In this document: positions 1 to 9,100 of the stretch, one piece after another
How the letters are laid out: every line of letters begins with the position of its first letter
How positions within the stretch are numbered: position 1 is the stretch's first letter
NCBI GenBank assembly: GCA_009783605.1
Contig: WRDE01000041.1
Coordinates: 1-10,749 of the forward strand
Length of the DNA stretch: 10,749 bases
Direction of reading: 5' to 3'
Source of the DNA: Oscillospiraceae bacterium
GTDB lineage: Bacteria > Bacillota > Clostridia > Oscillospirales > Acutalibacteraceae
The notes under the pieces: generated by a model
What the model was told of the DNA's origin: nothing
Database searches by the model: none
The model's input: the letters and a program-made list of their open reading frames with translations, nothing else
Made by a program: the position numbers and the translations under genes

Positions 1-1
1 C

Positions 2-3000
2 TTCCCGCTCGTAAACAATGTCATCATCGGCATGCCGCAGGGCAACGGCACCGGCAGTACCGAGGTCAGGGTGGAGCCACGGGATTTTCTGTCCAAAACC
101 GCTGTATATAACGAAAAAGACAATACGATTTCCTGGGAAATCAAGGTTGGCAGCAACGGCAACACCAAGGAAGCGCTCAACGGCCAAACCATCACCGATA
201 CCCTCGGCACCAATATGGTATTCCCCGCCGCTTCGGTGATCGACATCGAATTATACCGCGCGCCATCCCGGGCCGACGGCTCGTTCCAGAGCAGCGACCG
301 GATCACCCGCACCAGCCCCTCCCGCAGCTCGTTCAAAGCCAATGAATTCGGGGCGGCGTTCGTCATCACCGGCAACACCTTCACCTTCACCGTCCCCGGC
401 GCGGGCAGCGCGGTTGCCGGCGGATCCGGCACCTACGGCGAGATCTACCGGGTGGTCATCACCTTCGATACCGCGGTCAAGGCGCCGTCGGAGGTTGCCG
501 TCGGAGACACCGAAATTTTCAGGAACGACGTTACATACAAGCACTTGAAGACTCACGATGAGGTGCCGATCAACGGCCCGAAGCCGGATAATCCGACCAC
601 CACAAAAACGGTGTCCGGTATTGAGTGGGACGAAGATACGGGCAAATATTATGTCGATTATTCGATTTCGTACTATGTCCCCGCCGGAAGCTATCACAAT
701 CTGATCTATTTCCGCGATATCCTTTTTTATGGTGAAGAGCGGTACGGCGCGGATCCGGCATTAAAAATGTTCCGCATTGATGCTGCTCCCAATAAATTCA
801 GTAATCTCTCGGTGAAGGCGTATCCGGAACCGGCCGGGACTACTAATGATCCCGTGTTTAATTATGTTATCGGATACAGCCCTACCTCCACTTCAACCAA
901 TAAAGAGACCCGGTTATATTTGTTCTATAACCGCAGCGCCAGCGGCACGCTTTTGACCGGTCCGGACGACAGAAACAGTTCCGCGTGGCCCTATAGCGAT
1001 GCAAAAACCATAGTTCTTTCTTACAGAATGTATCTCGACGATTTTAAAATGATGATACCCAGCTCAGGCGCCACAAACATGGATCCGGGTATGAAGGTCA
1101 GGGATTATTTATACCAGGAGCACGCCGCGTATTGGAACACAAATTTCTTGCAGTATGTAAATGAAACACAAGTAGCGGGTTCTGAAATATGGTTATCGCC
1201 GGCTTTCAACTACCCGACTATGACGGTAAAAGAGTATCTGGAGATGGTGTTCTGGGACGTTCTTGATTTGACGCTCGGCGAATATTTAGGCGGCAAGTCG
1301 CTTGAGGATATGCTTAAAAGCTATCCGACCTTTAAATTGGTCAACTGGGCTGATACCCGCAGAAGCAGCGGCCCGCTCGGCAATGTGTCGATAGCCGAAG
1401 TCGCCTGGCCGATCCACAAATCCGGCAAGGCGACGAGATCCGACAATGCCGTCTTCGATTATACGGTGCACCTGAACTATAACCAGCTGCAGCAGCTCTT
1501 TGAAACCGGCGCCGCCGCGTTCAAGGATACCTTCGACCCGGCGCTGGAGTATGTGCCGAAATCCTTCTATGTCGTCGAGCACCGGCCGACCACGCGGTAT
1601 TACGGGCCGTATACCGGCACCGGACAGATCGGCGGCGCGAACATCACCGAAAGCGCCGCGCTCACCGCCCTCAACGGCAGCTTCTCGGTCGATCTGACAC
1701 AGCTTGCGCAGCTGTCCTGGAGCACCGATCTGGCGTCGTCGTCGCTGCGTACCGGCGGGTTGGAAACCGCCGACTGGTACGCGGAGAATTTCCGGGTCGA
1801 GATCCATTACCAGCTGCGGCTCAAGGATCTGACCAAGTCCGGCACATTCAACAATACCGCCGAGATAACGACCAAGGACGGCGCAACCTTCAAGAGCGGC
1901 ACCAAGGTCAGCTATAGCAGCAATCCCCTCGATAAGAATATGGATCTTGAAGGCGCGGGCGGTTCCAACGCCATTGATGTCGCGATTGAGATCAACCCCT
2001 ACGGCCGGAAGTTGGTGCCGGCGGGGATCCCGCAGAACTGGTTCAAGGCGATCGATGTCATGGACGGCGAGCTGGCCTTCTATCTCAGCACCATCGAGTT
2101 AGAAACCCAGACCAAGAATGACGGCATCTGGGACGGCGTCTGGATCCCCCAGCCGGTCTCGGCGACCCCCGGGGAGCTGTGGAGCGTCAATGTCGTCAGC
2201 TCCACCCAGGTCGAATTCATCCTGCCGGATGAAACGCCGGTCCGGGTCCGGTATGTAGCGCTGATTACGACCGAACCGGGAAAAACCGCAAACTTTGCCA
2301 ATACCATTTCGGTTTATGGCCAATCCTGCGTTTTCAAGAACGATACCTACATCGTCACCGCTACCACCGGCAGCACCAAGGCTGACAACAAAGTACTGTA
2401 CTTATATAAAGAAGAAGACGGGAACCCGGCCAGACGGCTGAAGGACGCCGAATTCGAGCTGTATATGGCGATTCCCAGCAACGTGGATTTCGGTTCCCCC
2501 GCCCCCTCCAAGATGATCCCGATAAAAACCGGCAATACCGGCGGGACCGATGTGTTCATGAATTTCTATTACGTGCAGTCGGCGACGACCGACCCGGACG
2601 GTATAGCGGAGTTCACCTCGCCCTGGCTTACCCCGACCCATAAAGCCACCTACCTGTTGGTCGAAAAGGAAGCGCCTTACGGATATGTTCTCCCCGACGC
2701 GCCGGATAACTACACCTTCTTCGTACTGTATGCGCAGTCATCGACCGAAAAGAGCGCGCTTGAGGGCAAGCTCCGGTTCTCAATCCCGAATGCCGCGGTC
2801 CCGTTTGTGGCGGACAGCGTGCATATCGGCAATGAAAAATTCATAGCGGATACCGAGATCACTGTCCAAAAGGAGATCACCGGCGACCCGCCGGCACCCG
2901 AGAATACGCGAAAATTCACCTTCGGGCTTACCCGGGTCGGCGCAAACGGCGCTTCGTTGGATCCGCCCGCGGCGCCGATGGTAGAGAGCGTCAACGGCGC

Positions 3001-3409
3001 CGGTACCGTTACCTTCGCATTGACCGGTTTGGGCGCGGATGTATACTACTACCTGTTGGAGGAGAACGACGACGGCGCGGACAGCTGGACCTATGACCCG
3101 ACGCAGTATTTGATCAAGGTGGATGTATCGGTCGTCGAAAACCATATTCATGTGGATGTACGGTATAAAGCAAAAACCGAAGGGGAGCGGGACGATATTC
3201 CGGAATGGACGGAATATACCGAAATCACCCCCGTGGCCCGGCCGTGCTTCACCAATAGCTACCACATCGGCGCGATCCTCCCCTTCGTCGGCGGCCCCGG
3301 CGTCACGGTATTCCTCAGCGCAGGGCTGATAGCCATGACAGGATCCATCGGCGTACTCCTCTTATATACCCGTTATAAACGCAGACGGTGCTTACAAGAG
3401 CTGGGATAG
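2..3409 (+). CDS. Large sortase-anchored surface adhesin / pilin-like protein, 5' end missing
   Basis: The reading frame is open from base 2, so the protein is cut at its N-terminus; 1135 codons are visible. Residues here count from the first visible Met at position 32. Residues about 13-190 and 190-340 resemble collagen-binding-type Ig-like adhesin modules (K22 in an L-S-K-T strand, then I-S-W-E-I). A further module of this kind starts near K635. Residues about 785-905 form a SpaA/Cna_B-like domain with candidate isopeptide Lys K793 and Glu E878 in a V-E-K-E-A-P-Y-G-Y motif. Residues 943-1078 match the streptococcal pilin isopeptide domain, with K947, E1010 and N1075 (F-T-N-S-Y) in the expected places. 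The C-terminus is LPFVGG (1083-1088), a hydrophobic helix and a Y-K-R-R-R tail, so it should be cell-wall linked. The ligand cannot be told from sequence. Family assignment is strong; exact module borders are estimates. Confidence 0.88.
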   Translation, partial: FPLVNNVIIGMPQGNGTGSTEVRVEPRDFLSKTAVYNEKDNTISWEIKVGSNGNTKEALNGQTITDTLGTNMVFPAASVIDIELYRAPSRADGSFQSSDRITRTSPSRSSFKANEFGAAFVITGNTFTFTVPGAGSAVAGGSGTYGEIYRVVITFDTAVKAPSEVAVGDTEIFRNDVTYKHLKTHDEVPINGPKPDNPTTTKTVSGIEWDEDTGKYYVDYSISYYVPAGSYHNLIYFRDILFYGEERYGADPALKMFRIDAAPNKFSNLSVKAYPEPAGTTNDPVFNYVIGYSPTSTSTNKETRLYLFYNRSASGTLLTGPDDRNSSAWPYSDAKTIVLSYRMYLDDFKMMIPSSGATNMDPGMKVRDYLYQEHAAYWNTNFLQYVNETQVAGSEIWLSPAFNYPTMTVKEYLEMVFWDVLDLTLGEYLGGKSLEDMLKSYPTFKLVNWADTRRSSGPLGNVSIAEVAWPIHKSGKATRSDNAVFDYTVHLNYNQLQQLFETGAAAFKDTFDPALEYVPKSFYVVEHRPTTRYYGPYTGTGQIGGANITESAALTALNGSFSVDLTQLAQLSWSTDLASSSLRTGGLETADWYAENFRVEIHYQLRLKDLTKSGTFNNTAEITTKDGATFKSGTKVSYSSNPLDKNMDLEGAGGSNAIDVAIEINPYGRKLVPAGIPQNWFKAIDVMDGELAFYLSTIELETQTKNDGIWDGVWIPQPVSATPGELWSVNVVSSTQVEFILPDETPVRVRYVALITTEPGKTANFANTISVYGQSCVFKNDTYIVTATTGSTKADNKVLYLYKEEDGNPARRLKDAEFELYMAIPSNVDFGSPAPSKMIPIKTGNTGGTDVFMNFYYVQSATTDPDGIAEFTSPWLTPTHKATYLLVEKEAPYGYVLPDAPDNYTFFVLYAQSSTEKSALEGKLRFSIPNAAVPFVADSVHIGNEKFIADTEITVQKEITGDPPAPENTRKFTFGLTRVGANGASLDPPAAPMVESVNGAGTVTFALTGLGADVYYYLLEENDDGADSWTYDPTQYLIKVDVSVVENHIHVDVRYKAKTEGERDDIPEWTEYTEITPVARPCFTNSYHIGAILPFVGGPGVTVFLSAGLIAMTGSIGVLLLYTRYKRRRCLQELG
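3278..3406 (+). other. Cell-wall sorting signal with LPFVGG motif
   Basis: This segment encodes L-P-F-V-G-G, about 25 hydrophobic residues, then Y-K-R-R-R and a short tail ending in C-L-Q-E-L-G. That is the three-part layout of a sortase substrate: pentapeptide, membrane segment, basic anchor. The fourth position is Val instead of the usual Thr of LPXTG. No sortase gene is visible in the window, so which sortase class processes it is unknown. Confidence 0.8.
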
Positions 3410-3499
3410 CGCGTTTCAGCGGCTGGTAAGACGCTTCCGGGGTAATCCTGTTTTTATCAGATCAGCGGTTACTTAGACCGGTCGATGATATACCGAACG

Positions 3500-3543
3500 C
3501 CATAAAAATAGCTCCCGCTTCATCGCGGGAGCTATTTTTATGG
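3500..3543. terminator. Bidirectional intrinsic terminator between convergent genes
   Basis: Bases 3500-3518 are the exact reverse complement of 3525-3543, giving a 19-bp perfect stem with a 6-base loop (ttcatc). The GC-rich core (gctcccgc/gcgggagc) is flanked by A-rich and T-rich arms, so a transcript from either strand makes a stem followed by a U-rich run. It sits 90 bases after the adhesin stop and 6 bases beyond the GH43 stop on the other strand. The remaining bases from 3410 to 3499 show no gene. Confidence 0.93.
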
Positions 3544-3549
3544 CTGCTT

Positions 3550-6108
3550 TTATTCATACACGACCTGTATAAAATCCGCGTTGAACCCGCCCATCCCGCC
3601 GCCTAACCGGATGGTGTTGGTTGCCCCCGGCGTCAATCCGGTGACAGGGATTCCGAATCCTTTGAAGGTATCCCAGTTGGCGGTAGACGGCAGCACAAAC
3701 TGCCCCAGGATAGTACCGTTGACCGTCACCGTAGTCCGCACCGTCGCGCCGCCGTTGCCGTTGGAATACACGATCCACAGCGTGCCCGCGCCGCCCTCCG
3801 GGCCGCCTTCTATATTCTTAAATTCCAAATACGCGCCGGCGTTGTGCAGGTTGCCGACCGATTTGCCGCCCGACGCGTCCCGGTCGCTGCGGATATCGGC
3901 ATTGTTGACGGTCGCCGCCTCGGCTTCATAGACGGGGTATTTGTCGGTATCCTTGAAGTTTTCCGGATCGGGGCCCTCCACCGGGCGGGCGGGGCGGGGC
4001 ACGGTCCACCCGGCCTTTTTCGCCACCGTCCCCGGCGTATAGCCGCTGTCGTTGTAGGTGTCGATGGTGAACCAGTAATCCACCCCCATCATCAGGTTGC
4101 GGATGGTGGCGGTGTTGGCGCCAATCACCTGCCACTGGATGTGCCGGGCATCCTCCCGGCTGCCGTAGCGGATGAAGTAGCCCTGGGCGCCCGGCACCGC
4201 GGTCCAACTGAGGGTGACGGTGCGCTCGTCGGATACCGGACGGTTGACGGTGAAGTCGGTCAGCTCGGCCGGGGCGTCGCCGCCGCCGTGGCCGAACAGC
4301 CGGATGCCGCTGATGGCGAATTTGCCGCCCGCCGGCACCGGGCCTTTATTGGTCACCCGGATATACCGTATGCCGATACGTTTTGCCAGCTCGAAATAGT
4401 CGTGGGTGTAGTCCTGCGCCTTATTCGGCTCGGCCACGGCGCCGCTCTTGTCCACCAACGTGTGCCATGTGCCGCCGTCCTGCGAAAACTCCACGAGATA
4501 CCGCGTCACCCAGCTGTTGCTGCGCAGATTATTCTTGCCGGTCGCGTCCTGCTCGGCGAAATTGATCTGCAGCGCGTTGACCGACACCAACTTGCCGAAA
4601 TCCGCCTCAATCCACTCCCCGGCGTTGCCGGTGGAAGCGCTCCACCAGCTGCGGATGTTCTCGTTGAACGCTTTATCCGGCCCCTTGGATGAATTCAGAT
4701 TAGAGGACGAACTGACCGCCGCCGGGCCATAGGACACCAAATGCCAGTCGGGGCCGGGGTTTTCAAAGCCGCCCCCAATAATCTCGGGCAGATAGATCGG
4801 ATAGTCCGCCCGCACCATGTTGGCGTACATCTCCTGCCGTTCGGCGTTGATGGTAGACGGGAAGAGTACTAACCGCCGTTCAAACATGGTGTTCACCGAC
4901 AATACGGCGGTGTCGATCTTCCAGTAGTTGCCGTGCAGGTCGCGCAGGGTGGAGCCGTGGCCGGCGCCCATCAGGTAGCCGGTCGCATTATAGGACACCG
5001 GGCTGTTGGTGCACAGCGTGAACGGCCCCATCGGGGCGTCCGCTACCGCGCAGGCGTCGGCATAGGCGGCGTCGGTGCCGGGGACGCCGAATTCGAGATA
5101 GTATTTGCCCTCATGCTTGGTCATCCACGGGCCCTCCAGCCAGGGGTCGTTGCCCACCTCGTTCTTGTCGCCGCTCATCTCAAAGCCGTTGGCCCACTTG
5201 TTGGACTGATAGATCTCGACCGGGCCTTCGATTACCTTCATGTTCTCGTTCGGATTCAGCTTCACCACCTTGAGCGGGTCCACCGGCGAGCAGCCGTAGT
5301 AGCAGTACACGCTGCCGTCGTCGTCCACGAAGAGGGCGGGGTCGTCCCAGTGGATCGGCTTGCCCACCCGGGTCCATTGGCCGCCCTTGGGGTCATCGGA
5401 TTTATAGATCGCGCCGCCGCTGGAATGGGTCAGGTAGACGGTGTCGCCGATGACGCAGACGGCGGGGGCAAAATAGTTGATCTCGGGCATGGCGGCCTTG
5501 CTGACATAGACGAAATTCCAGGTCAGCATATCGGTGGACCACCAGTAGCCGGTGCCGTGGGAGGCGAAGAGGAAATATTCGCCTTTATAGATGATAAGCG
5601 CGGGGTCGGCCGATTCCCGGCTGTTGAAGCTGTTGCTGTCGTCATTCTGGAACTGATAGCTGATATTGATGGGGTTGCAGAATGTATCCGGTTTATCCTT
5701 GATAACCACGTCCACCGCTCCTTCCAATGGTCCGTCCGCCGTGGGCAGCACCGCCGGCCGCATACCCGGCGGCGGATCGGGCAGCTCCGGCGGCCGCTGG
5801 GCGTCCGGGAAGCCGTCTATCTTATCCACCAGAAATTGCAGAATCAGCCGGGCGCTGGTGATCGAAACTCCTTTGCCGTCCACATTGGCAGCGATCAGCC
5901 GGTTTTCGTCCAGCGTGATTTTTTCGACCAAATGCTGCAGCACCATCCGGGCGTCGCCGATATCCACCGCACCGCTGCCGTTGACATCCCCCGGCACAAA
6001 CGCGTCCTCCTCCTGCGCCCGGACAGGCCGCCATACGCCGAGGGCCCCGATCAGTATGGCCAAAGCCAGCACCCCGCCCAACATACCAAACATCCGCTTT
6101 TTAACCAT
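3550..6108 (-). CDS. Secreted multidomain GH43 glycoside hydrolase with N-terminal dockerin
   Basis: This 852-residue exported enzyme probably removes arabinose or xylose from plant polysaccharide. Residues 1-31 are a signal peptide (M-V-K-K-R, hydrophobic core, cleavage after V-R-A31). Residues 39-98 are a dockerin type I-like pair of repeats. The first repeat has the calcium loop D41/N43/S45/D52; the second is degenerate. Residues about 140-440 are the GH43 five-bladed propeller, with catalytic base D168 (S-A-D-P), modulator D256 (W-D-D-P-A) and acid E325 (L-E-G-P-W) all present, plus H384-G385. Residues about 455-607 are an F5/8 type C (CBM32-like) domain, 612-695 a fibronectin type III domain, and 722-852 a CBM6/CBM35-like module. 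The start is supported by AAAGGCGG 7 bases upstream. It lies 43 bp after the GH97 gene and is probably co-transcribed with it. The domain calls are firm; the substrate is inference. Confidence 0.92.
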   Translation of the reverse strand: MVKKRMFGMLGGVLALAILIGALGVWRPVRAQEEDAFVPGDVNGSGAVDIGDARMVLQHLVEKITLDENRLIAANVDGKGVSITSARLILQFLVDKIDGFPDAQRPPELPDPPPGMRPAVLPTADGPLEGAVDVVIKDKPDTFCNPINISYQFQNDDSNSFNSRESADPALIIYKGEYFLFASHGTGYWWSTDMLTWNFVYVSKAAMPEINYFAPAVCVIGDTVYLTHSSGGAIYKSDDPKGGQWTRVGKPIHWDDPALFVDDDGSVYCYYGCSPVDPLKVVKLNPNENMKVIEGPVEIYQSNKWANGFEMSGDKNEVGNDPWLEGPWMTKHEGKYYLEFGVPGTDAAYADACAVADAPMGPFTLCTNSPVSYNATGYLMGAGHGSTLRDLHGNYWKIDTAVLSVNTMFERRLVLFPSTINAERQEMYANMVRADYPIYLPEIIGGGFENPGPDWHLVSYGPAAVSSSSNLNSSKGPDKAFNENIRSWWSASTGNAGEWIEADFGKLVSVNALQINFAEQDATGKNNLRSNSWVTRYLVEFSQDGGTWHTLVDKSGAVAEPNKAQDYTHDYFELAKRIGIRYIRVTNKGPVPAGGKFAISGIRLFGHGGGDAPAELTDFTVNRPVSDERTVTLSWTAVPGAQGYFIRYGSREDARHIQWQVIGANTATIRNLMMGVDYWFTIDTYNDSGYTPGTVAKKAGWTVPRPARPVEGPDPENFKDTDKYPVYEAEAATVNNADIRSDRDASGGKSVGNLHNAGAYLEFKNIEGGPEGGAGTLWIVYSNGNGGATVRTTVTVNGTILGQFVLPSTANWDTFKGFGIPVTGLTPGATNTIRLGGGMGGFNADFIQVVYE
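5926..5991 (-). repeat. Direct repeat copy A: dockerin first-loop coding segment (GH43 gene)
   Basis: This 66-bp segment encodes the first calcium loop and following helix of the GH43 dockerin. It matches 6293-6358 at 59 of 66 positions by hand alignment, with identical runs of 19, 18 and 17 bases. Similarity continues more weakly across the second dockerin repeat (about 5818-5925 against 6182-6292). Confidence 0.85.
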
Positions 6109-6151
6109 GATTTTTCCGCCTTTCCTGTCTATTTATTGATTATCGGATTCC

Positions 6152-9100
6152 CTAAACAACATTTTCCCGCGGAAACGCTTGGATCTTGCCGACCAAAAAT
6201 TGCAGGATCAGCCGCGCGTCGGAGATCTCCACCCTGCCGGCTTCCCGGACGGCGGCGCGGTCAAATTGCTCCGGGGTCAAGGCTATCTTACCCACCAAAT
6301 GCTGCAGCACCAACCGGGCGTCGCCGATATCGACGCCGCCGCTGCCGTTGACATCGCCGTATACTACCGGATCGGGATTCAGCTGCTTTTCCAACCGCTC
6401 CAATTTTTCAACCAACAATTTCGGCACCTTCAGCTGTTCCTCTATCGACAGCCGGTCAAACGCGTCCCGCGCATGCTCCACCTGCTCAACCTGATCCTGC
6501 GCCGTTATCGTGTCCGGCAAGGCCATCAACAGCTCTGTCACGGCGTCCGAGGGAGCCGGCTGGTCATTCTCCGGGACAAGTTTTATCGCGCAGCCGCCGT
6601 TCGCCTGCATAGCAATGGTCAGCGTGTCCATCCGGGTGACGTCCGTCTGCCGCAATACCACATCGCCCCTTGCCGCGGCGCCCTCCTGGTAAATATAGGC
6701 GGTATAGCTCCCCTCACCCAAAAAGCGCAGATCAAAGCCGGCTGTCCGCGGCGCAACCGTGACCGCGCCGCCATACCAGACGTTTCCGCGGCGCCGTGCC
6801 ATCACCGCGAATTCCCCGGGATACCCGTCCAGCAGCTTGGTTTCATCCCAGACAGCCGGGAAATCCTTATAAAAGGTATAGGCGTTGCTGCTGCGATAGC
6901 TCTCCGCCGAGCCGGCCATGACATGCATGCCGTTCTGGAGCAGCACCGAGATCGCCATCTGGGCGCCGGTGGTGGTATCGGATTTCCCCGCCGGAACAAG
7001 CGCTTCGGTAAAATCGCCCGGCCCGACAGCGCTCCGGGTAAAGGGCAGCGTCGCCAGCTGATGACCGTGCACATCCGAATATTCCTGCCCGCGAATCGCC
7101 TCCCGGGTCAGCGCGTGGGGATAGGTGCGCACCTCGCCGGTGGGCTTGTTGGCGCCGTGCAGATTCATCACTAACTTATGCCTGGCGCAGTCCCGGTAAA
7201 TATCGTTATACAGCTTGATGCGGTCCTGGGCCTCGCTCTCGAAGAAGTCGACCTTGACGCCTTGGATTCCCATCCCGGCCCACACCGGCAGCCGCTCGTC
7301 CCGCAGCGCCTGGGTCCGCAGATCGTTGCAGTGTACCCAGACGATGATGCCGACCCCTTTTTGCTCCGCGTACTCGATAATGTCCGGGAACCAGGCGCGG
7401 ACGCCGGTGTAAAGGGCGCCGTTCGGGCCCGTGCCGTTTTCGTGGCGGTTCGGCTGCCAGCCGTCGTCCAGAATGTAATATCTCCAGCCCATCTCCGCCG
7501 CGAAGTCAATGTATTTTTTAGTGTCGGCCTGATTCCCCTGCATCCCCGCGCCGCCGACCATCCAGGTCCAGGCGGCGGTGCCCGGCTCCACCCAGGAGAA
7601 ATCGCCGTCCCACCCGATCGGTCCGGGCGGTTCGGGGGACAGATTTTCCGCCATGGTATTGACGGTGGTCGCCGCCAGATCGCCGATCACGGCATACCGC
7701 CAGGGAGAGGTGAAGGGGGTTTTCACGGTCACCGCTGTTTTCTGCTGCGGCGTAAAGGAATAGCGTAAAATACCGTCGCCGGAGGTTTTCAGCATCGAGC
7801 CGGCATAATCCCCCGTCAAATCCGCCTCGCAGAGCAGCACGAATGCGCCGCCCTTTGTCTCATATAAAAACGGGAGACAATAATTGCCGTTCAGCACTTC
7901 AATCTTGCCCGGCAGATAATCGCTTTCATAAGAGAAAATATTGCCGGAATCGTGGATCATGGCCCAGGTGTTGGCACCGCGGGGCACGGTAAACCCGGTC
8001 TGCTCGCCGGTGATCCGGAGGGATTGCTCCGTATGGTCCAAGCTCTCGATCACATACCGGAAAGCCACGCCGTCGTCGTATACGCGGACGATCACCTGAA
8101 ACAACATATCGCCTTTTTGGAATGTGTATGTACACTCATGCGCGTGATTGACATACACCTTCTTTTTGCGGGAGGCGACGGTGTAGACGTCCCGTATCTC
8201 GGTCGGCTTGCTTTGCCCTTGGAACGCCAGCCCGGCGGAAAAGTCCCCGCGACCGCTCTGTATGCCCAGCGAAGAGAGCCGGATCACCACCTCCCCGTTC
8301 TGCGCCGCGCTGTATTGCAGGGAACCGTCCGGCCCCAGCATCAACACAAGCTGCGTATTGTTGTCCGGAGAAAATACCTGCCACATCGTATCCTGCCTCT
8401 CTCCCGTAATGATAAAATCCATCGTGTCCCTTTTGGTAACGCCGTTCAGCGTGACTGCCGCCGTGACCGAAGCGGCCCCCGGCCGTATCGGGGTCAGCAC
8501 GCCGTCCGCGCCTGCCGTCAGCACGGTATCGTCCGAACAGGTATAGCGGATATCCGCCTTTGACAGATCCGCCTGCCCGCCGCCCGCCATAATGCCGGCC
8601 ACCGTAATACGCGCCGTTTCGGACAACGCGAAAACGGCTTTATCGGCTGTGGCCGTGATGCTTTGCAGGTAATCGCCCGCATCCGGATCAAAAAATAGTT
8701 TTGCGTCGGCCCAGGCGCTGTGGGCGCCCCGGATCGAATCTACCCCGGCCGTGATCAGGTAGAGCTTGCCCGTGCCCAGAGGGATATCCACCGAAATGGG
8801 GATGTTGCCGGTGTTGATCCTGACCGAACCGCTGCGGTAGATCTCCTCCTCGTCCGCTTTGACGATAAACAAAACGTTGGCGGCGTCCTTCGCGTCGCTG
8901 TTATCCCCGTCATGGACGCCGATAACGGCGGTCAGCCGGACGGCGTTCAGCCCGGCCACATCAAAGGTCAGCCGGGAGTCCGCGTGGGCGCACAGCCCCT
9001 TTTCGTAGTAAGCAAAGGCCGCCCCCGTCCGAAACCGCAGGGGTTTGCCGTCCAGCCCCCGGTCCACGCCGACCTTGCCGATGGCGCTGTTTTCCCACCC

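Noticed and set aside
2..3409. Cohesin domain in the adhesin that could bind the neighbouring dockerins
   Set aside because: The modules visible match isopeptide-type adhesin, SpaA-like and pilin domains; no cohesin-like pattern was recognised, though the missing N-terminus could not be examined.
3410..3499. Possible small RNA or gene between adhesin stop and terminator
   Set aside because: Only 90 bases with no ribosome binding site, promoter or stable structure before the terminator hairpin.
3844..4692. Plus-strand open frame (282 codons) opposite GH43 accessory domains
   Set aside because: It is antisense to clear F5/8C, FN3 and CBM domains and is rich in low-complexity Ala/Val/Arg.
4933..6351. 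Long plus-strand open frame (472 codons) opposite the GH43 gene
   Set aside because: It is antisense to a gene with complete catalytic motifs, spans the gene junction, has no ribosome binding site or recognisable domain, and is explained by the high GC of the region.
6179..7174. Plus-strand open frame (331 codons) opposite the GH97 3' half
   Set aside because: The composition is a mirror of the GH97 codons and no domain is recognisable; it is an antisense shadow.
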